Shown here: positions 48,055 through 57,314 of the stretch, in pieces | Layout: the number at the start of each line of letters is the position of its first letter | How positions within the stretch are numbered: position 1 is the first letter of the stretch | Origin: Photobacterium sp. GB-56 | Lineage (GTDB): Bacteria; Pseudomonadota; Gammaproteobacteria; Enterobacterales; Vibrionaceae | Reading direction: 5' to 3' | DNA: 64,000 nt | Assembly (NCBI RefSeq): GCF_003026105.1 | Contig: NZ_PYNW01000017.1 | Coordinates: forward strand, 1-64,000 | Made by a program: the position numbers and the translations under genes | The notes under the pieces: model-generated | What the model was told of the DNA's origin: nothing | The model's input: only the letters and a program-made list of their open reading frames with translations | Database searches by the model: none

Positions 48055-48350
48055 ATGGATAAACTCAGGCCCCAAACCATGACTCTATAAGATCACTGGC
48101 GATGTGATAATCGCCTGTCCTGCAGTAACAATTGAGCATGCATAAATAAATCCACGCTCTTTATGGATGCGCATTAATGGGGACGGCAGTATTAAGTAAA
48201 TATACAGAATAAGTCAGTTCTACAAGACTTGAGATCATGAGAAAACTGAGATGCGGAAAGAGTACGCCATTCTTGGTTTTTGGGGGAGGGCAAGGTTTGT
48301 AACTGTATGTTTTTTTTATGTGGGTGATTGTTCTTAACAGGATAAAAACA
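48055..48350. other. Unexplained intergenic segment between purF and aphB
   Basis: About 300 bp lying between two terminators. It contains a 29-codon minus-strand reading frame (48174-48085, beginning MRIHKERGFIYACSIVTAG) without a ribosome site, and a 6-bp hairpin GGCGAT-GTGATA-ATCGCC at 48099-48116 approximately. I cannot assign it. It could be a remnant or an intergenic repeat of the genus. Confidence 0.35.
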
Positions 48351-48384
48351 AAATGCCATATTAATGGCTAATATGGCATTTTTC
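48351..48384 (-). terminator. Terminator after aphB
   Basis: A perfect 13-bp stem AAATGCCATATTA (48351-48363) with complement 48369-48381. On the minus strand it is followed by a T-rich stretch, and it lies about 30 bp after the aphB stop. Confidence 0.88.
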
Positions 48385-48412
48385 TAAAATATTACGTTAT
48401 TAATAAATGTTT

Positions 48413-49297
48413 TTAGTGTTTTTCTAAGTCAAAGTAGTGACTTGCAAAATCAATAAATAGACGTAATTTTTCTGGTTGGTAATCACGGTGATTATAAATC
48501 AAATATACATCACGTGGGTTTGCTGACCAGTTTTTAAGTACTTGAGTCACCTCACCAGCTGTAATGTATTTTTCCAGCATAACATCAGGCATTAACGTGA
48601 TCCCTAAGCCTGCACAACACGCTTTACGTACGACGTTAAGTTCGCTTGCTTCAAAGCGACCTCGTTCATTAATCGTAACCGTTTCGCCGTTGTGGTTGTT
48701 TAGACGCCAGCGTAGTAAAGGATTACCCTTCAGTAAAACATGGTCGTGAAGATCTTGAGCATGTTTAGGCTCTGGGTTTTTCTTTAAATATTCAGGGCTA
48801 GCAACAAGAATATCTTTTACTTCATTGATACGACGAGCGATCAGTGTTGAATCTCGTTGAGGACCAATACGGAACATAACATCCCAGTCCGTCGGATCAA
48901 GTTGATCTGGCTCATTGCTCATATATAGCTGAATGCTAATTGCTGGATGTTCCAACATAAAGGCATTCAATAAAGGTTGAAGCATTACCTTGGTAATATT
49001 GGTTGGTGCGGCAATACGTAGCTTGCCCGCTGCACCTTTACACTCTTCACTAATATGTTCAGTCGTATCAAGTAACTGTTGTAGTAAAGGCGCACAGTCA
49101 TGATAGAACTTTTGACCGGCTTCAGTAAGTGACAGTTTACGGGCATGACGATTAAGCAGGCGAATATTAAGGCCTTCTTCAAGTGCTTGAATTCGACGTG
49201 TCAGTGTCGCAACTGGTACCTGGGTTTTTCTAGATGCAGCGGTATAACTGCCATTTTCCACAACCATGCGGAATAAGTTTAGATCGTCAAGTTTCAT
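48413..49297 (-). CDS. aphB: LysR-family regulator AphB
   Basis: A 294-residue LysR-type regulator closely resembling Vibrio cholerae AphB. The N-terminus MKLDDLNLFRMVVENGSYTAAS, the NRHARKLSLTEAG segment, DWDVMFRIGPQRDS and the C-terminal LRLFIDF are all AphB-like. The winged HTH is at 1-60 and the effector domain at about 90-290. In V. cholerae AphB activates tcpPH with AphA, and also responds to low pH and anaerobiosis, activating cadC and others. The virulence targets need not exist here. The divergent neighbour is an rssB homologue, as in V. cholerae. Cys227-Cys228 lie in the effector domain; position 235 is Leu by my count. Confidence 0.87.
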   Translation of the reverse strand: MKLDDLNLFRMVVENGSYTAASRKTQVPVATLTRRIQALEEGLNIRLLNRHARKLSLTEAGQKFYHDCAPLLQQLLDTTEHISEECKGAAGKLRIAAPTNITKVMLQPLLNAFMLEHPAISIQLYMSNEPDQLDPTDWDVMFRIGPQRDSTLIARRINEVKDILVASPEYLKKNPEPKHAQDLHDHVLLKGNPLLRWRLNNHNGETVTINERGRFEASELNVVRKACCAGLGITLMPDVMLEKYITAGEVTQVLKNWSANPRDVYLIYNHRDYQPEKLRLFIDFASHYFDLEKH

Positions 49298-49613
49298 AAA
49301 AAAGTCATTATTGAACGCTTATGATGAGCAATTGTATAACAAAATGAGTCAAATGCATCTCTTTTTCTTTGTTTTTCCTACTGAAATAGTATTTTTATCA
49401 TGTTTATTATGGTCAATTTACCAAAATAAAGGGGTACGATAATTTGAAGTGTATTACATAAATGAATTTATTTTTATTAAATGTTCATGAATACATATTT
49501 TTTGTGGTGTTTTTTCTATGCTTAATAGAGTCGCAAAAATTAGACAGTCTTTAAGGCCTTTAATTTCAGTTTGTAATGTGCCTTAAACTAAGTAGGTATT
49601 GGTGGAGGTGGTT
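49298..49613. other. aphB-rssB divergent intergenic region
   Basis: About 315 bp, AT-rich, with no gene. It must carry the promoters of both regulators. I saw no clear operator; a strong Shine-Dalgarno GGAGG precedes rssB. Confidence 0.4.
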
Positions 49614-50666
49614 TTGCTAGAAGGGAAAGATGTTCTCGTTGTAGAAGACGACCCAGTATTTAGAAATATGATTGTTGGCTTTCTTGAGAGCCAAGGATGC
49701 TTGGTGCAAGAGGCTGATAATGGTTTAGAAGGGCTACGTGCATTAAAGGAGCATATTCCTGATCTGTTACTCTGCGATCTCGCTATGCCTGTTATGACAG
49801 GTATGGAGTTTGTTGAAGAAGTGTCTATTCAATATCCAATGATACCAATTATTGTTATTTCAGGAACGGGAGCAATGACAGATGTCGCTTTAGCGTTGCG
49901 ACTTGGTGTTAAGGATTTCTTAATAAAGCCATTAGAAAATATTTTAATGCTGAAATCTTCTATGATATCGGTATTGAAGGGGCAAGACAGTGCGACACAT
50001 CATCGACAAGATTTTTCTAATCGATGGTTTGATACTACAGAAGATACAGAGCCTGTTGAAGAAGAATTGGAATGGCATATTAAAGATTTGCAAAATAACC
50101 CTAAAGCGGCACGTGAGCTATTAGTGGGACTAATGCCTGAAACACAATCGACTTATGGACGATGGCAGTTAAATTATTGTGTTTTACAATCCATTGATTC
50201 CCTTCCAGTTATTCTTGATTATACTTGGCTATTAGATGGTCAATTAGCCTTTTACCTTCTTGATACCAGTAGTGGTGATCATAATGCGACGGCAACTGCG
50301 TTATTAATTCGTGCTTTTTTTAATGATTATTTACGTAATCAAGGTAATTGTTTAGAAAGCTTAAGCCACTTAGTAACATTGATTGAAAAAGGGATGAAGC
50401 ACTCAGGTTATGCGTCACCTATCAAGGCTTTGTTTGGCGTATTTGATTTGTCTGATAGATGTTTGCATATTCTTCCTGCAGGTATTGAAGCACAACTTCG
50501 AACAAGTGACGCTTCTTTTGAAGTCGCATCAGGTGAATGGCTTGGACGAGAAGCAAGGCACAATATGTTATCGAAGCTAGCATTGTCTCCATCAGGTGGG
50601 CGTTTATCGCTAAGCCAATTGGGGCATGCTAGTTTTAGTGTGAACTTTAAAAACATTAAGATGTAA
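49614..50666 (+). CDS. rssB: RssB-type response regulator (RpoS proteolysis adaptor)
   Basis: A 350-residue response regulator whose E. coli homologue delivers RpoS to ClpXP. The receiver domain (1-120) has acidic residues E11-D12-D13, phosphoacceptor Asp55 in LLLCDLAMP and Lys in DFLIKPL. The C-terminal part is a PP2C-like fold resembling RssB (AFYLLDTSSGDHN) without a full set of metal ligands that I can recognise. The start is the TTG at 49614, five bases after GGAGG; earlier TTG/GTG codons overlap that ribosome site. It is divergent from aphB and convergent with a peptide transporter. The clpP-clpX genes are also in this window. Confidence 0.85.
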   Translation: MLEGKDVLVVEDDPVFRNMIVGFLESQGCLVQEADNGLEGLRALKEHIPDLLLCDLAMPVMTGMEFVEEVSIQYPMIPIIVISGTGAMTDVALALRLGVKDFLIKPLENILMLKSSMISVLKGQDSATHHRQDFSNRWFDTTEDTEPVEEELEWHIKDLQNNPKAARELLVGLMPETQSTYGRWQLNYCVLQSIDSLPVILDYTWLLDGQLAFYLLDTSSGDHNATATALLIRAFFNDYLRNQGNCLESLSHLVTLIEKGMKHSGYASPIKALFGVFDLSDRCLHILPAGIEAQLRTSDASFEVASGEWLGREARHNMLSKLALSPSGGRLSLSQLGHASFSVNFKNIKM

Positions 50667-50695
50667 AAAAGGGCAGTGTTAGCAACACTACCCTT
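50663..50695 (-). terminator. Terminator between rssB and peptide transporter
   Basis: A 12-bp stem (50669-50680 with 50684-50695, one mismatch), 3-nt loop. The A run on its left gives a T tail for the minus-strand transporter gene. Confidence 0.75.
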
Positions 50696-50719
50696 AAATG
50701 GATTATTATCAGTACGGCA

Positions 50720-52108
50720 TTACGCTTCTACTGTTTTAACCTCTGTTGTTTCGTCATTAGATGAAGATTCTGCACCATGCATCCAATTAATTAAGGTATT
50801 GGATAGTAACAGCAGTAATACACCGGCAATCACTGCAGTAATTGCAATACCAGAGAAGATTGCTAGAGGACCGGCTTCACCAATACGTGAACCAATCTCA
50901 CCTGCAATATAGTTAGCAATGGCGTTAGCACCAAACCATGCACCCATCATTAATGATGCTAAGCGAAGAGGTGCAAGTTTTGTCACCATTGATAAACCAA
51001 TCGGTGATAAACATAACTCACCTATCGTATGGAAGAAGTATGCACCAATCAGCCATAGCATAGAGGTTTTCACTGTCATATCGCCACCTTGCTCAAGCGC
51101 AGCACCAATCATACAAGCAAAGCCTGCTGCTAACGAGAACATTGCTAGTGCAAATTTCACAGGTGAGTTTGGCTCTTTCTTACCCAATTTTACCCAAAGA
51201 GCAGCAAGAATCGGAGCACAAATAATAATGAAAAATGGATTAAGTGATTGGAACCAAGCTGCCGGCACTTCGAAACTACCAATCATACGGTTTGTGTATT
51301 CTTGAGAATAGATATTCATTAAGCCGCCAGCTTGTTCAAAGCCTGCCCAGAATACGATAACAAAAGTACACATCACCATAATTACTTTCAGGCGATCACG
51401 TTCAATTTTGGTTAGTGGCTCTTTTTTACCGCTTGCGTTGTTTGCTGCATCACGAATTGCAGCTGGAACAGTACCAATATCACCTAGGTAACGTTGTGCG
51501 AAAAACAGTTGGATCAATAGGCTGAGTAGCATACCGATACCGGCACATAAGAAACCTGCTTTCCAGCCATAAATGGCAGAAGCTGTACCTGCAATAACAC
51601 CGGCAAGTAATGAACCTATGTTGATACCCATATAGAAAATAGTAAACGCACCATCACGACGGTTATCGCCTTCTTTGTAGAGATCACCCACCATGGTTGA
51701 GATGTTTGGCTTAAATAAACCATTACCAATGATCAGGAAAGTAAGGCCTAAATAGAAAGCGTTTACAGCATGAGGATCAACGACACTGTGCGGGAGTGCG
51801 AGAGTAAATTGACCAATAGCCATTAATACGCCGCCAATAATAATTGATCGACGTTGACCTAAGTAGTTATCTGCAATCCATCCACCAATTAAAGGAGTAA
51901 AGTAGACAAGACCGGTGTAAATACCATATAGGCTTAATGCTTCTTGAGTACTCCAGCCTAAGCCGCCATCGATAGTTTTATCTGTTAAGTACAAAACTAA
52001 AATAGCGCGCATGGCGTAGTAGGAGAAACGCTCCCATAGCTCAGTTCCAAATAACAGGAACAAGCCTTTTGGGTGGCCCAATAAGGTACCACTACTATTA
52101 TGACTCAT
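50720..52108 (-). CDS. POT/PTR2-family proton-dependent peptide transporter
   Basis: A 462-residue major-facilitator protein that imports di- and tripeptides with protons. The family signature E23-x-x-E26-R27-F in ELWERFSYY lies in TM1, and GNGLFKPNISTMVGDLY is the second POT motif. Around 12-14 helices are apparent. It is closest in style to the Dtp proteins, but which of DtpA to DtpD cannot be said. Monocistronic, with a terminator between it and rssB, and divergent from rfaH. Confidence 0.92.
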   Translation of the reverse strand: MSHNSSGTLLGHPKGLFLLFGTELWERFSYYAMRAILVLYLTDKTIDGGLGWSTQEALSLYGIYTGLVYFTPLIGGWIADNYLGQRRSIIIGGVLMAIGQFTLALPHSVVDPHAVNAFYLGLTFLIIGNGLFKPNISTMVGDLYKEGDNRRDGAFTIFYMGINIGSLLAGVIAGTASAIYGWKAGFLCAGIGMLLSLLIQLFFAQRYLGDIGTVPAAIRDAANNASGKKEPLTKIERDRLKVIMVMCTFVIVFWAGFEQAGGLMNIYSQEYTNRMIGSFEVPAAWFQSLNPFFIIICAPILAALWVKLGKKEPNSPVKFALAMFSLAAGFACMIGAALEQGGDMTVKTSMLWLIGAYFFHTIGELCLSPIGLSMVTKLAPLRLASLMMGAWFGANAIANYIAGEIGSRIGEAGPLAIFSGIAITAVIAGVLLLLLSNTLINWMHGAESSSNDETTEVKTVEA

Positions 52109-52562
52109 AGGATTCTCTATATTATTGTGATGGTGTGTTTGCTAATACCGGTGGTTTTATAAAGCACAATATATACGACTGCAAGTTTTTACATTTAAAG
52201 AACAAATGATAAACATTTCAACCTATTGAAAAACAAATGGTTGTAGATTTCTTAGTCAAAATTGAAAAGTTAATTTTTAGTATGGTAATTATGTTGTTGT
52301 TTTTATAATTATTAATTATTTGGTTTTATATTTTGTTTTTTAATCTTTTTGTGGTTTTTTTGTCTATCTATTTAGATTGTTCATGAATGTTACAAAGTTT
52401 GACTGTGGAATTACTGTAAAAGTGGTGACTGTCTTGGTTTCCATAAATGAGTTGAGCAACAATAAGCACTCAATAAATACTTTATATCCCGAATTAGCCG
52501 CAATATAAAAAGTAGCTATTTATGTATATAATAGCGATGAATTTTAATGTTTAGGATTGATG
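52109..52562. other. Intergenic region, peptide transporter / rfaH
   Basis: A 454-bp strongly AT-rich region between divergent genes, without a credible ORF. A TATAAT box at 52527-52532 is a plausible -10 for rfaH, but no good -35 lies at the right distance. AGGA precedes the rfaH start. Confidence 0.45.
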
Positions 52563-53060
52563 ATGAAAGATTGGTATTTGCTTTATTGTAAGCGCAGTGA
52601 ACAAGAGCGTGCAGTGATCAATCTGGATCGTCAAGGTGTGGATTGCTACTACCCCCAGGTAACAGTAAAAAAAGTGAGCCGAGGCAAACGAATAGAGTCA
52701 ATCGAACCATTATTTCCAAGTTATGTTTTTGTTCAATTTGATCCTGAAATGGTAAGTTATACGTCGGTGCGATCAACACGTGGTGTGGCTGACTTTATTC
52801 GCTGTGGTGCAATGCCACAAAAAGTACGTGAAGAACTTATTTATAACTTAATGATGAATGAAGATAGTGAAGAGCATCAACGTTTGTTGTCAATGCTTCC
52901 TCAGCCCGGTGAAAAATTAAAGTTAGAGCAAGGTAAGTTTCAAGGTCTTGAAGCTATTTACCAAGAACCTGATGGTGAGAAACGCTCATTTATGCTGATT
53001 AACTTGTTAGGTAAGCCTGTAAAAGTAAGCGTAGATAACACTGATCTGCTTAAAAAGTGA
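52563..53060 (+). CDS. rfaH: Transcription antiterminator RfaH
   Basis: A NusG paralogue that binds RNA polymerase paused at ops elements and keeps it processive through long surface and virulence operons, also recruiting ribosomes. It is 165 residues from the ATG at 52563 (AGGA six bases upstream), giving MKDWYLLYCKR, like E. coli MQSWYLLYCKR. The NGN domain includes GKR...EPLFPSYVFVQFDPE, and the C-terminal KOW-like domain follows. The ops element at 15092-15103 is an obvious target. It is followed after about 90 bases by galU, another surface-polysaccharide gene. Confidence 0.95.
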   Translation: MKDWYLLYCKRSEQERAVINLDRQGVDCYYPQVTVKKVSRGKRIESIEPLFPSYVFVQFDPEMVSYTSVRSTRGVADFIRCGAMPQKVREELIYNLMMNEDSEEHQRLLSMLPQPGEKLKLEQGKFQGLEAIYQEPDGEKRSFMLINLLGKPVKVSVDNTDLLKK

Positions 53061-53149
53061 TCATTTTTATCAGTGGGTCAGAACTCTCTTTTGCATATTT
53101 GAAAGCTATCTAATACGATGTTTGCAAACATAATATACTGGAAAAAAAA

Positions 53150-54055
53150 TTGAATACTTCATTAGTGCGTAAAGCTGTTATTCCTGTTGCTGGTCTGGGG
53201 ACTCGAATGTTACCTGCAACCAAAGCTATTCCAAAAGAGATGCTTCCAATTGTAGATAAGCCGCTTATTCAGCATGTAGTGAATGAGTGTGTTGCAGCAG
53301 GAATTAAAGAAATTATTTTAGTGACGCATTCTTCAAAAAATTCGATTGAGAACCACTTTGATACCTCTTTTGAATTAGAAGCGACATTAGAAGCGCGAGT
53401 AAAACGTCAGCTACTTGAAGAAGTACAAGCGATTTGTCCACCTGATGTGACCATTATGCATGTACGTCAAGGTCAAGCTAAAGGTTTGGGTCATGCAGTA
53501 TTGTGTGCACATCCCCTTGTTGGTGATGCGCCTTTTGCAGTTGTTTTACCTGACGTAATTTTGGATGATGTTGCGAGCGATTTACGTTGCGATAATATGG
53601 CTGCCATGGTGAAAATGTTTAACGAGACTAAAGTGAGTCAGGTGATGGTTGAACCTGTTCCTATGTCTGAAGTGTCAAACTATGGTGTTGCGGATATTAA
53701 TGGTGTGGAATTACATGCTGGCGAATCAGCACCGATGACAAAGGTTGTTGAGAAGCCTTCAGTTGAAGACGCGCCTTCTAATTTAGCTATTGTCGGTCGT
53801 TACATACTTCCAGCTGAAATTTGGGCATTATTAGCCCGTACGCCTGTTGGCGCGGGTGATGAAATTCAATTGACCGATGCTATCGATATGCTAATGCAAT
53901 CTCAACAAGTGAATGCATTTCATATGTCAGGCGTAAGCCATGATTGTGGTAGTAAAATTGGTTACATGAAAGCGTTTGTTGAGTACGGTTTGCGCCATAA
54001 TCAATTTGGTGAAGAATTTACAGCGTATGTCAAACAACTAGCTAAAAGCTTATAG
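53150..54055 (+). CDS. galU: UTP-glucose-1-phosphate uridylyltransferase
   Basis: Makes UDP-glucose, precursor of UDP-galactose, UDP-glucuronate, LPS core and capsule. It is 301 residues (E. coli 302), with [22 protein letters not shown] near the N-terminus as the nucleotide-binding and catalytic loop, and a conserved VVEKPS motif. The only suitable initiator is TTG at 53150, preceded by a GGAAAA ribosome site, which is uncommon for this gene. It lies directly downstream of rfaH. Its product is the substrate of Ugd (33.8 kb). Confidence 0.95.
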   Translation: MNTSLVRKAVIPVAGLGTRMLPATKAIPKEMLPIVDKPLIQHVVNECVAAGIKEIILVTHSSKNSIENHFDTSFELEATLEARVKRQLLEEVQAICPPDVTIMHVRQGQAKGLGHAVLCAHPLVGDAPFAVVLPDVILDDVASDLRCDNMAAMVKMFNETKVSQVMVEPVPMSEVSNYGVADINGVELHAGESAPMTKVVEKPSVEDAPSNLAIVGRYILPAEIWALLARTPVGAGDEIQLTDAIDMLMQSQQVNAFHMSGVSHDCGSKIGYMKAFVEYGLRHNQFGEEFTAYVKQLAKSL

Positions 54056-54083
54056 TCGACGCCATAAATTGTATAATCAAAAG

Positions 54084-54114
54084 AAAAAGCGATGGTGTTC
54101 CATCGCTTTTTTTA
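54084..54114 (+). terminator. Rho-independent terminator after galU
   Basis: A perfect 12-bp stem AAAAAGCGATGG (54084-54095), loop TGTT, complement ending in a T run. Confidence 0.92.
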
Positions 54115-54210
54115 TTTATTCTATTTGTTAATAAGAAGAGGACTGCTAATTTAAAATAGCATTGTTTTGGAGAATAAAAGAGCAATAGGTATCACTCTTT
54201 TTATTACCAA

Positions 54211-55068
54211 TTATTCGCCGTGAAACTGCTCGCAAGCTAACATAGTATTTTCTATTAATGTTGCGACTGTCATTGGGCCGACACCACCAGGGACTGGAGT
54301 GATATGTTTTGCTTTTTGGTTGGCAATATCAAATTCAACATCACCACATAATTTACCATTATCTAATCGGTTAATACCCACATCAATGACGGTAGCCCCT
54401 TCTTTAATCCAAGCGCCAGGAATAAAGTTAGGTTTACCTACAGCGACGACAAGGATATCTGCACGACGAACATGGCTCTCAAGATCTTGAGTAAAACGGT
54501 GACAAGTTGTTGTTGTAGCCCCTGCTAATAATAATTCGAGTGTCATCGGGCGACCTACAATATTAGAAGCGCCAACAATAATCGCTTCTTTCCCTCGTAC
54601 CGGAATATTGTAACGTTCTAAGAGGGTCATAATACCTTTAGGGGTACAAGAGCGTAGTTTTGGGATACGTTGACTTAAGCGTCCGACATTGTATGGATGG
54701 AAGCCATCAACATCTTTTTCAGGATCAATACGCTCTAAAATTCGTGTGCTATCCATACCAGCTGGTAATGGAAGTTGGACTAAAATGCCATCAATCGTTG
54801 GATCGAGATTTAATTCGTCAATAAGAAGTAATAATTCTTCTTCTGAGGCTGTTGGTGGTAGATCGAATGATTTAGAGACAAAGCCGACTTCTTCACAGGC
54901 TTTTCGCTTACTACCAACATAAATTTGAGAAGCAGGATCTTGACCTACGAGCACAACAGCTAAGCCGGGTGCACGAAGACCAGCATCTTTACGAGCTTTC
55001 ACTCTAGCGGCAACTTCCTGTCGAACTGTTTGGGATATTAATTTCCCATCAATAATTTGGGCGGTCAT
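54211..55068 (-). CDS. folD: Methylenetetrahydrofolate dehydrogenase/cyclohydrolase
   Basis: Bifunctional enzyme converting 5,10-methylene-THF to 10-formyl-THF, the formyl donor for purine synthesis and initiator tRNA. It is 285 residues. Catalytic Tyr50 and Lys54 are in [24 protein letters not shown] follows, and the NADP site is in [14 protein letters not shown] consensus PurR box lies about 70 bp upstream. Its order next to an argU-type tRNA and then tig-clpPX-lon resembles the E. coli folD-argU region. Confidence 0.97.
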   Translation of the reverse strand: MTAQIIDGKLISQTVRQEVAARVKARKDAGLRAPGLAVVLVGQDPASQIYVGSKRKACEEVGFVSKSFDLPPTASEEELLLLIDELNLDPTIDGILVQLPLPAGMDSTRILERIDPEKDVDGFHPYNVGRLSQRIPKLRSCTPKGIMTLLERYNIPVRGKEAIIVGASNIVGRPMTLELLLAGATTTTCHRFTQDLESHVRRADILVVAVGKPNFIPGAWIKEGATVIDVGINRLDNGKLCGDVEFDIANQKAKHITPVPGGVGPMTVATLIENTMLACEQFHGE

Positions 55069-55139
55069 GGTAATCCTTTTTATATAGGCTAAGCATGTGG
55101 ACGCTATTATTGTGTCAGAAAATGATTACTTTAGCTATA

Positions 55140-55155
55140 ACGCAAACGTTTGCTT
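55140..55155 (-). promoter_or_regulatory. PurR operator upstream of folD
   Basis: ACGCAAACGTTTGCTT matches the PurR consensus ACGCAAACGTTTGCGT at 15 of 16 positions. It lies about 70 bp upstream of the folD start on the minus strand and is the best PurR match in the window. Confidence 0.88.
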
Positions 55156-55305
55156 TTTGTTTGTTTAATAATGGCGAACAATCTTAAGTGTTTATCGTTG
55201 AAGGGAATAGGTATCTACAATTGCACTGAAAAAACTGAAAATAAAACAGATTGCTTTAACTTTAATCGCTTGGCGGTTTAAATCATGAAATTTAAAGTAA
55301 ACGTA

Positions 55306-55333
55306 TTGACCTAAATGATTAGCAACGTATAAT
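55306..55333 (+). promoter_or_regulatory. Promoter of tRNA-Arg
   Basis: -35 TTGACC (55306-55311) and perfect -10 TATAAT (55328-55333), spacing 16 bp, followed by a C-rich discriminator about 30 bp before the tRNA. Confidence 0.82.
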
Positions 55334-55364
55334 CCTGCCTCGTAACGCCATGTTACACAATGAT

Positions 55365-55441
55365 GCGCCCTTAGCTCAGCTGGATAGAGCACGTCCCTTC
55401 TAAGGATGTGGTCGCAGGTTCGAATCCTGCAGGGCGTGCCA
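55365..55441 (+). tRNA. tRNA-Arg (TCT), argU type
   Basis: A 77-nt cloverleaf with acceptor strands GCGCCCT and AGGGCGT (first pair G-T), D-loop TAGCTCAGCTGG, anticodon TCT in CTTCTAAG, T-arm GCAGGTTCGAATCCTGC and encoded CCA. It is nearly identical to E. coli argU, which reads the rare AGA/AGG codons. Those codons are frequent in the AT-rich polysaccharide genes of this window. It lies between folD and tig. Confidence 0.97.
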
Positions 55442-55910
55442 TTCTCTCTTCTTTATATATAAGATCCAAAATCTAATTCATTTCTAAGCTTTTTTAATAC
55501 AAAAATCACTCTGTAGTTAGTCTTATAACGGCATAAAAAATGCTTTCTCTGTTACGTCATATTTGCGTTAATTCGACTGTTTTTCCAACATTTGAACCCA
55601 AAAAACGCAGAGATCTATGATTATTTTCTCCTTACCCCTTGAAATGTTCGTTATAGACCCTATCTTGTGTTTCAGTTGTAGAGCTAGATAGCAGTTTAGT
55701 CTATCTCACCTCGACGCCACCTAAGTGTGTCGTTATAATAACGCGCTTTAATTTCTAAGTTGGATGAGCATATCTGACAGTTTAGAAATAAAGTAAAAGA
55801 ATTGAGGCGTTATGGTTTTCGAGCCGTAACACGAAAAGGATGCCACCGTCAGTAAATGGCTGTTCGGCAACATCACTCAGAAAGCTGAGTAAGTTTTGAG
55901 GTTAAATATA
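55442..55910 (+). other. Long tig leader and upstream region
   Basis: No protein gene. Besides the sigma-32-like promoter, the region holds two clear hairpins: GTTATGG/CCGTAAC (55809-55815 with 55824-55830) and ACTCAG-AAAG-CTGAGT (55875-55890), the latter ending just before the Shine-Dalgarno GAGG. A structured 5' UTR of roughly 235 nt is therefore likely. Confidence 0.6.
55638..55665 (+). promoter_or_regulatory. Sigma-32-type heat-shock promoter upstream of tig
   Basis: -35 CTTGAA (55638-55643) and -10 CCCTATCT (55658-55665) are separated by 14 bp, close to the sigma-32 consensus CTTGAA-N13-15-CCCCATNT. It lies about 245 bp before the tig start. Confidence 0.78.
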
Positions 55911-57209
55911 ATGCAAGTTACCGTTGAAACCACTGAAGGCCTAGAACGCCAACTAACAATCACTGTTCCTGCTGCAAACATCGAAGATGCAGTAACAGCT
56001 GAACTAAAGAAAATTGCTAAAACTCGTCGTTTCGACGGTTTCCGCCCTGGTAAAGCACCAATTAAGATGGTTGCTAAAATGTTTGGCGCATCAGTACGTC
56101 AAGACATCCTAGGTGAAGTAATGCACCGTCACTTTATCGAAGCTATCGTTAAAGAGAAAATCAATCCAGCAGGCGCGCCAACATTTACTCCAGTAGAAGT
56201 TGCTGAAGGTAAAGACCTAGTATTCAAAGCGACTTTCGAAGTATTTCCTGAGATCGCACTTCAAGGTCTAGATAAAGTTGTTGTTGAGAAGCCAGTTGTT
56301 GAAGTAACTGAAGCTGACGTTGATACAATGCTTGATACTCTACGTAAGCAACAAGCTACGTGGACTGAAGTAGATGCAGCCGCTGATGCAAACAGCCGTG
56401 TAACTATCGACTTCGTTGGTACTATCGACGGTGAAGAGTTCGAGGGCGGTAAAGCTGAAGGTTTCGCACTTGCTATGGGCCAAGGTCGTATGATCCCTGG
56501 TTTCGAAGAAGGCGTTGTAGGTAAAAAAGCGGGTGAAGAGTTTACTGTTGAAGTAACGTTCCCTGAAGAATACCACGCTGAAAACCTAAAAGGTAAAGCT
56601 GCAGCATTCGCTATTAAACTTCACAAAGTTGAAGCACAAGAGCTTCCTGAACTAACTGAAGAGTTCGTTGCTAAGTTCGGTGTTGAAGACGGTTCTGTTG
56701 ACGGTCTTAAAGCTGAAGTTCGTAAGAACATGGAGCGTGAACTTAAGCAAGCTGTTAAAGGTCGCATCAAAGATCAAGTTCTTAACGGTCTTGTTGAGCA
56801 AAACGACATCACAGTTCCTGCTGCACTTATCGATCAAGAAATCGAAGCACTACGTCAGCAAGCTGCACAACGTTTTGGCGGTGATGCTAAGAATATGCCT
56901 GAACTACCACGTGAGTTGTTCGAAGAGCAAGCTAAACGTCGTGTAGTTGTAGGTCTTCTAGTTGGTGAAGTGATCAAGTCAGAAGAGCTAAAAGCAGACG
57001 AAGAGCGCGTTAAAGCAATCATCGCTGAAATGGCTTCTGCATACGAAGATCCATCAGAAGTAGTTAAATACTACGAAACTAACGAACAGCTAATGAACAA
57101 CATGCGTAATGTTGCTCTAGAAGAGCAAGCGATTGACGCACTTCTAGCTAAAGCACAGGTTTCTGATAAAGACGTTAGCTTCAACGAGCTAATGAATCCT
57201 GCTGCTTAA
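55911..57209 (+). CDS. tig: Trigger factor
   Basis: Ribosome-associated chaperone with peptidyl-prolyl isomerase activity. It is 432 residues from the ATG at 55911 (GAGG nine bases upstream), the same length as E. coli Tig; a longer in-frame start five codons upstream is not needed. The ribosome-binding signature GFRPGKAP is at about 43-50. The FKBP-like PPIase domain (about 150-245) is followed by the C-terminal chaperone domain. It is first of the tig-clpP-clpX-lon cluster. Codon use is strongly biased, as for highly expressed genes. Confidence 0.98.
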   Translation: MQVTVETTEGLERQLTITVPAANIEDAVTAELKKIAKTRRFDGFRPGKAPIKMVAKMFGASVRQDILGEVMHRHFIEAIVKEKINPAGAPTFTPVEVAEGKDLVFKATFEVFPEIALQGLDKVVVEKPVVEVTEADVDTMLDTLRKQQATWTEVDAAADANSRVTIDFVGTIDGEEFEGGKAEGFALAMGQGRMIPGFEEGVVGKKAGEEFTVEVTFPEEYHAENLKGKAAAFAIKLHKVEAQELPELTEEFVAKFGVEDGSVDGLKAEVRKNMERELKQAVKGRIKDQVLNGLVEQNDITVPAALIDQEIEALRQQAAQRFGGDAKNMPELPRELFEEQAKRRVVVGLLVGEVIKSEELKADEERVKAIIAEMASAYEDPSEVVKYYETNEQLMNNMRNVALEEQAIDALLAKAQVSDKDVSFNELMNPAA

Positions 57210-57260
57210 TTTGCTGAAATTGATGTAGAGATTTGACATTATCTCAAGTCTTCTGCTAAC

Positions 57261-57300
57261 AATGGTCCGTGTGAGTCATTTCATTCGGGCCATTTATTTT
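57261..57300 (+). terminator. Hairpin between tig and clpP
   Basis: A 9-bp stem AATGGTCCG (57261-57269) with CGGGCCATT (57286-57294), 16-nt loop, T-rich tail. It may terminate or attenuate tig transcription before clpP. Confidence 0.65.
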
Positions 57301-57314
57301 AGGGAAATAACGTT

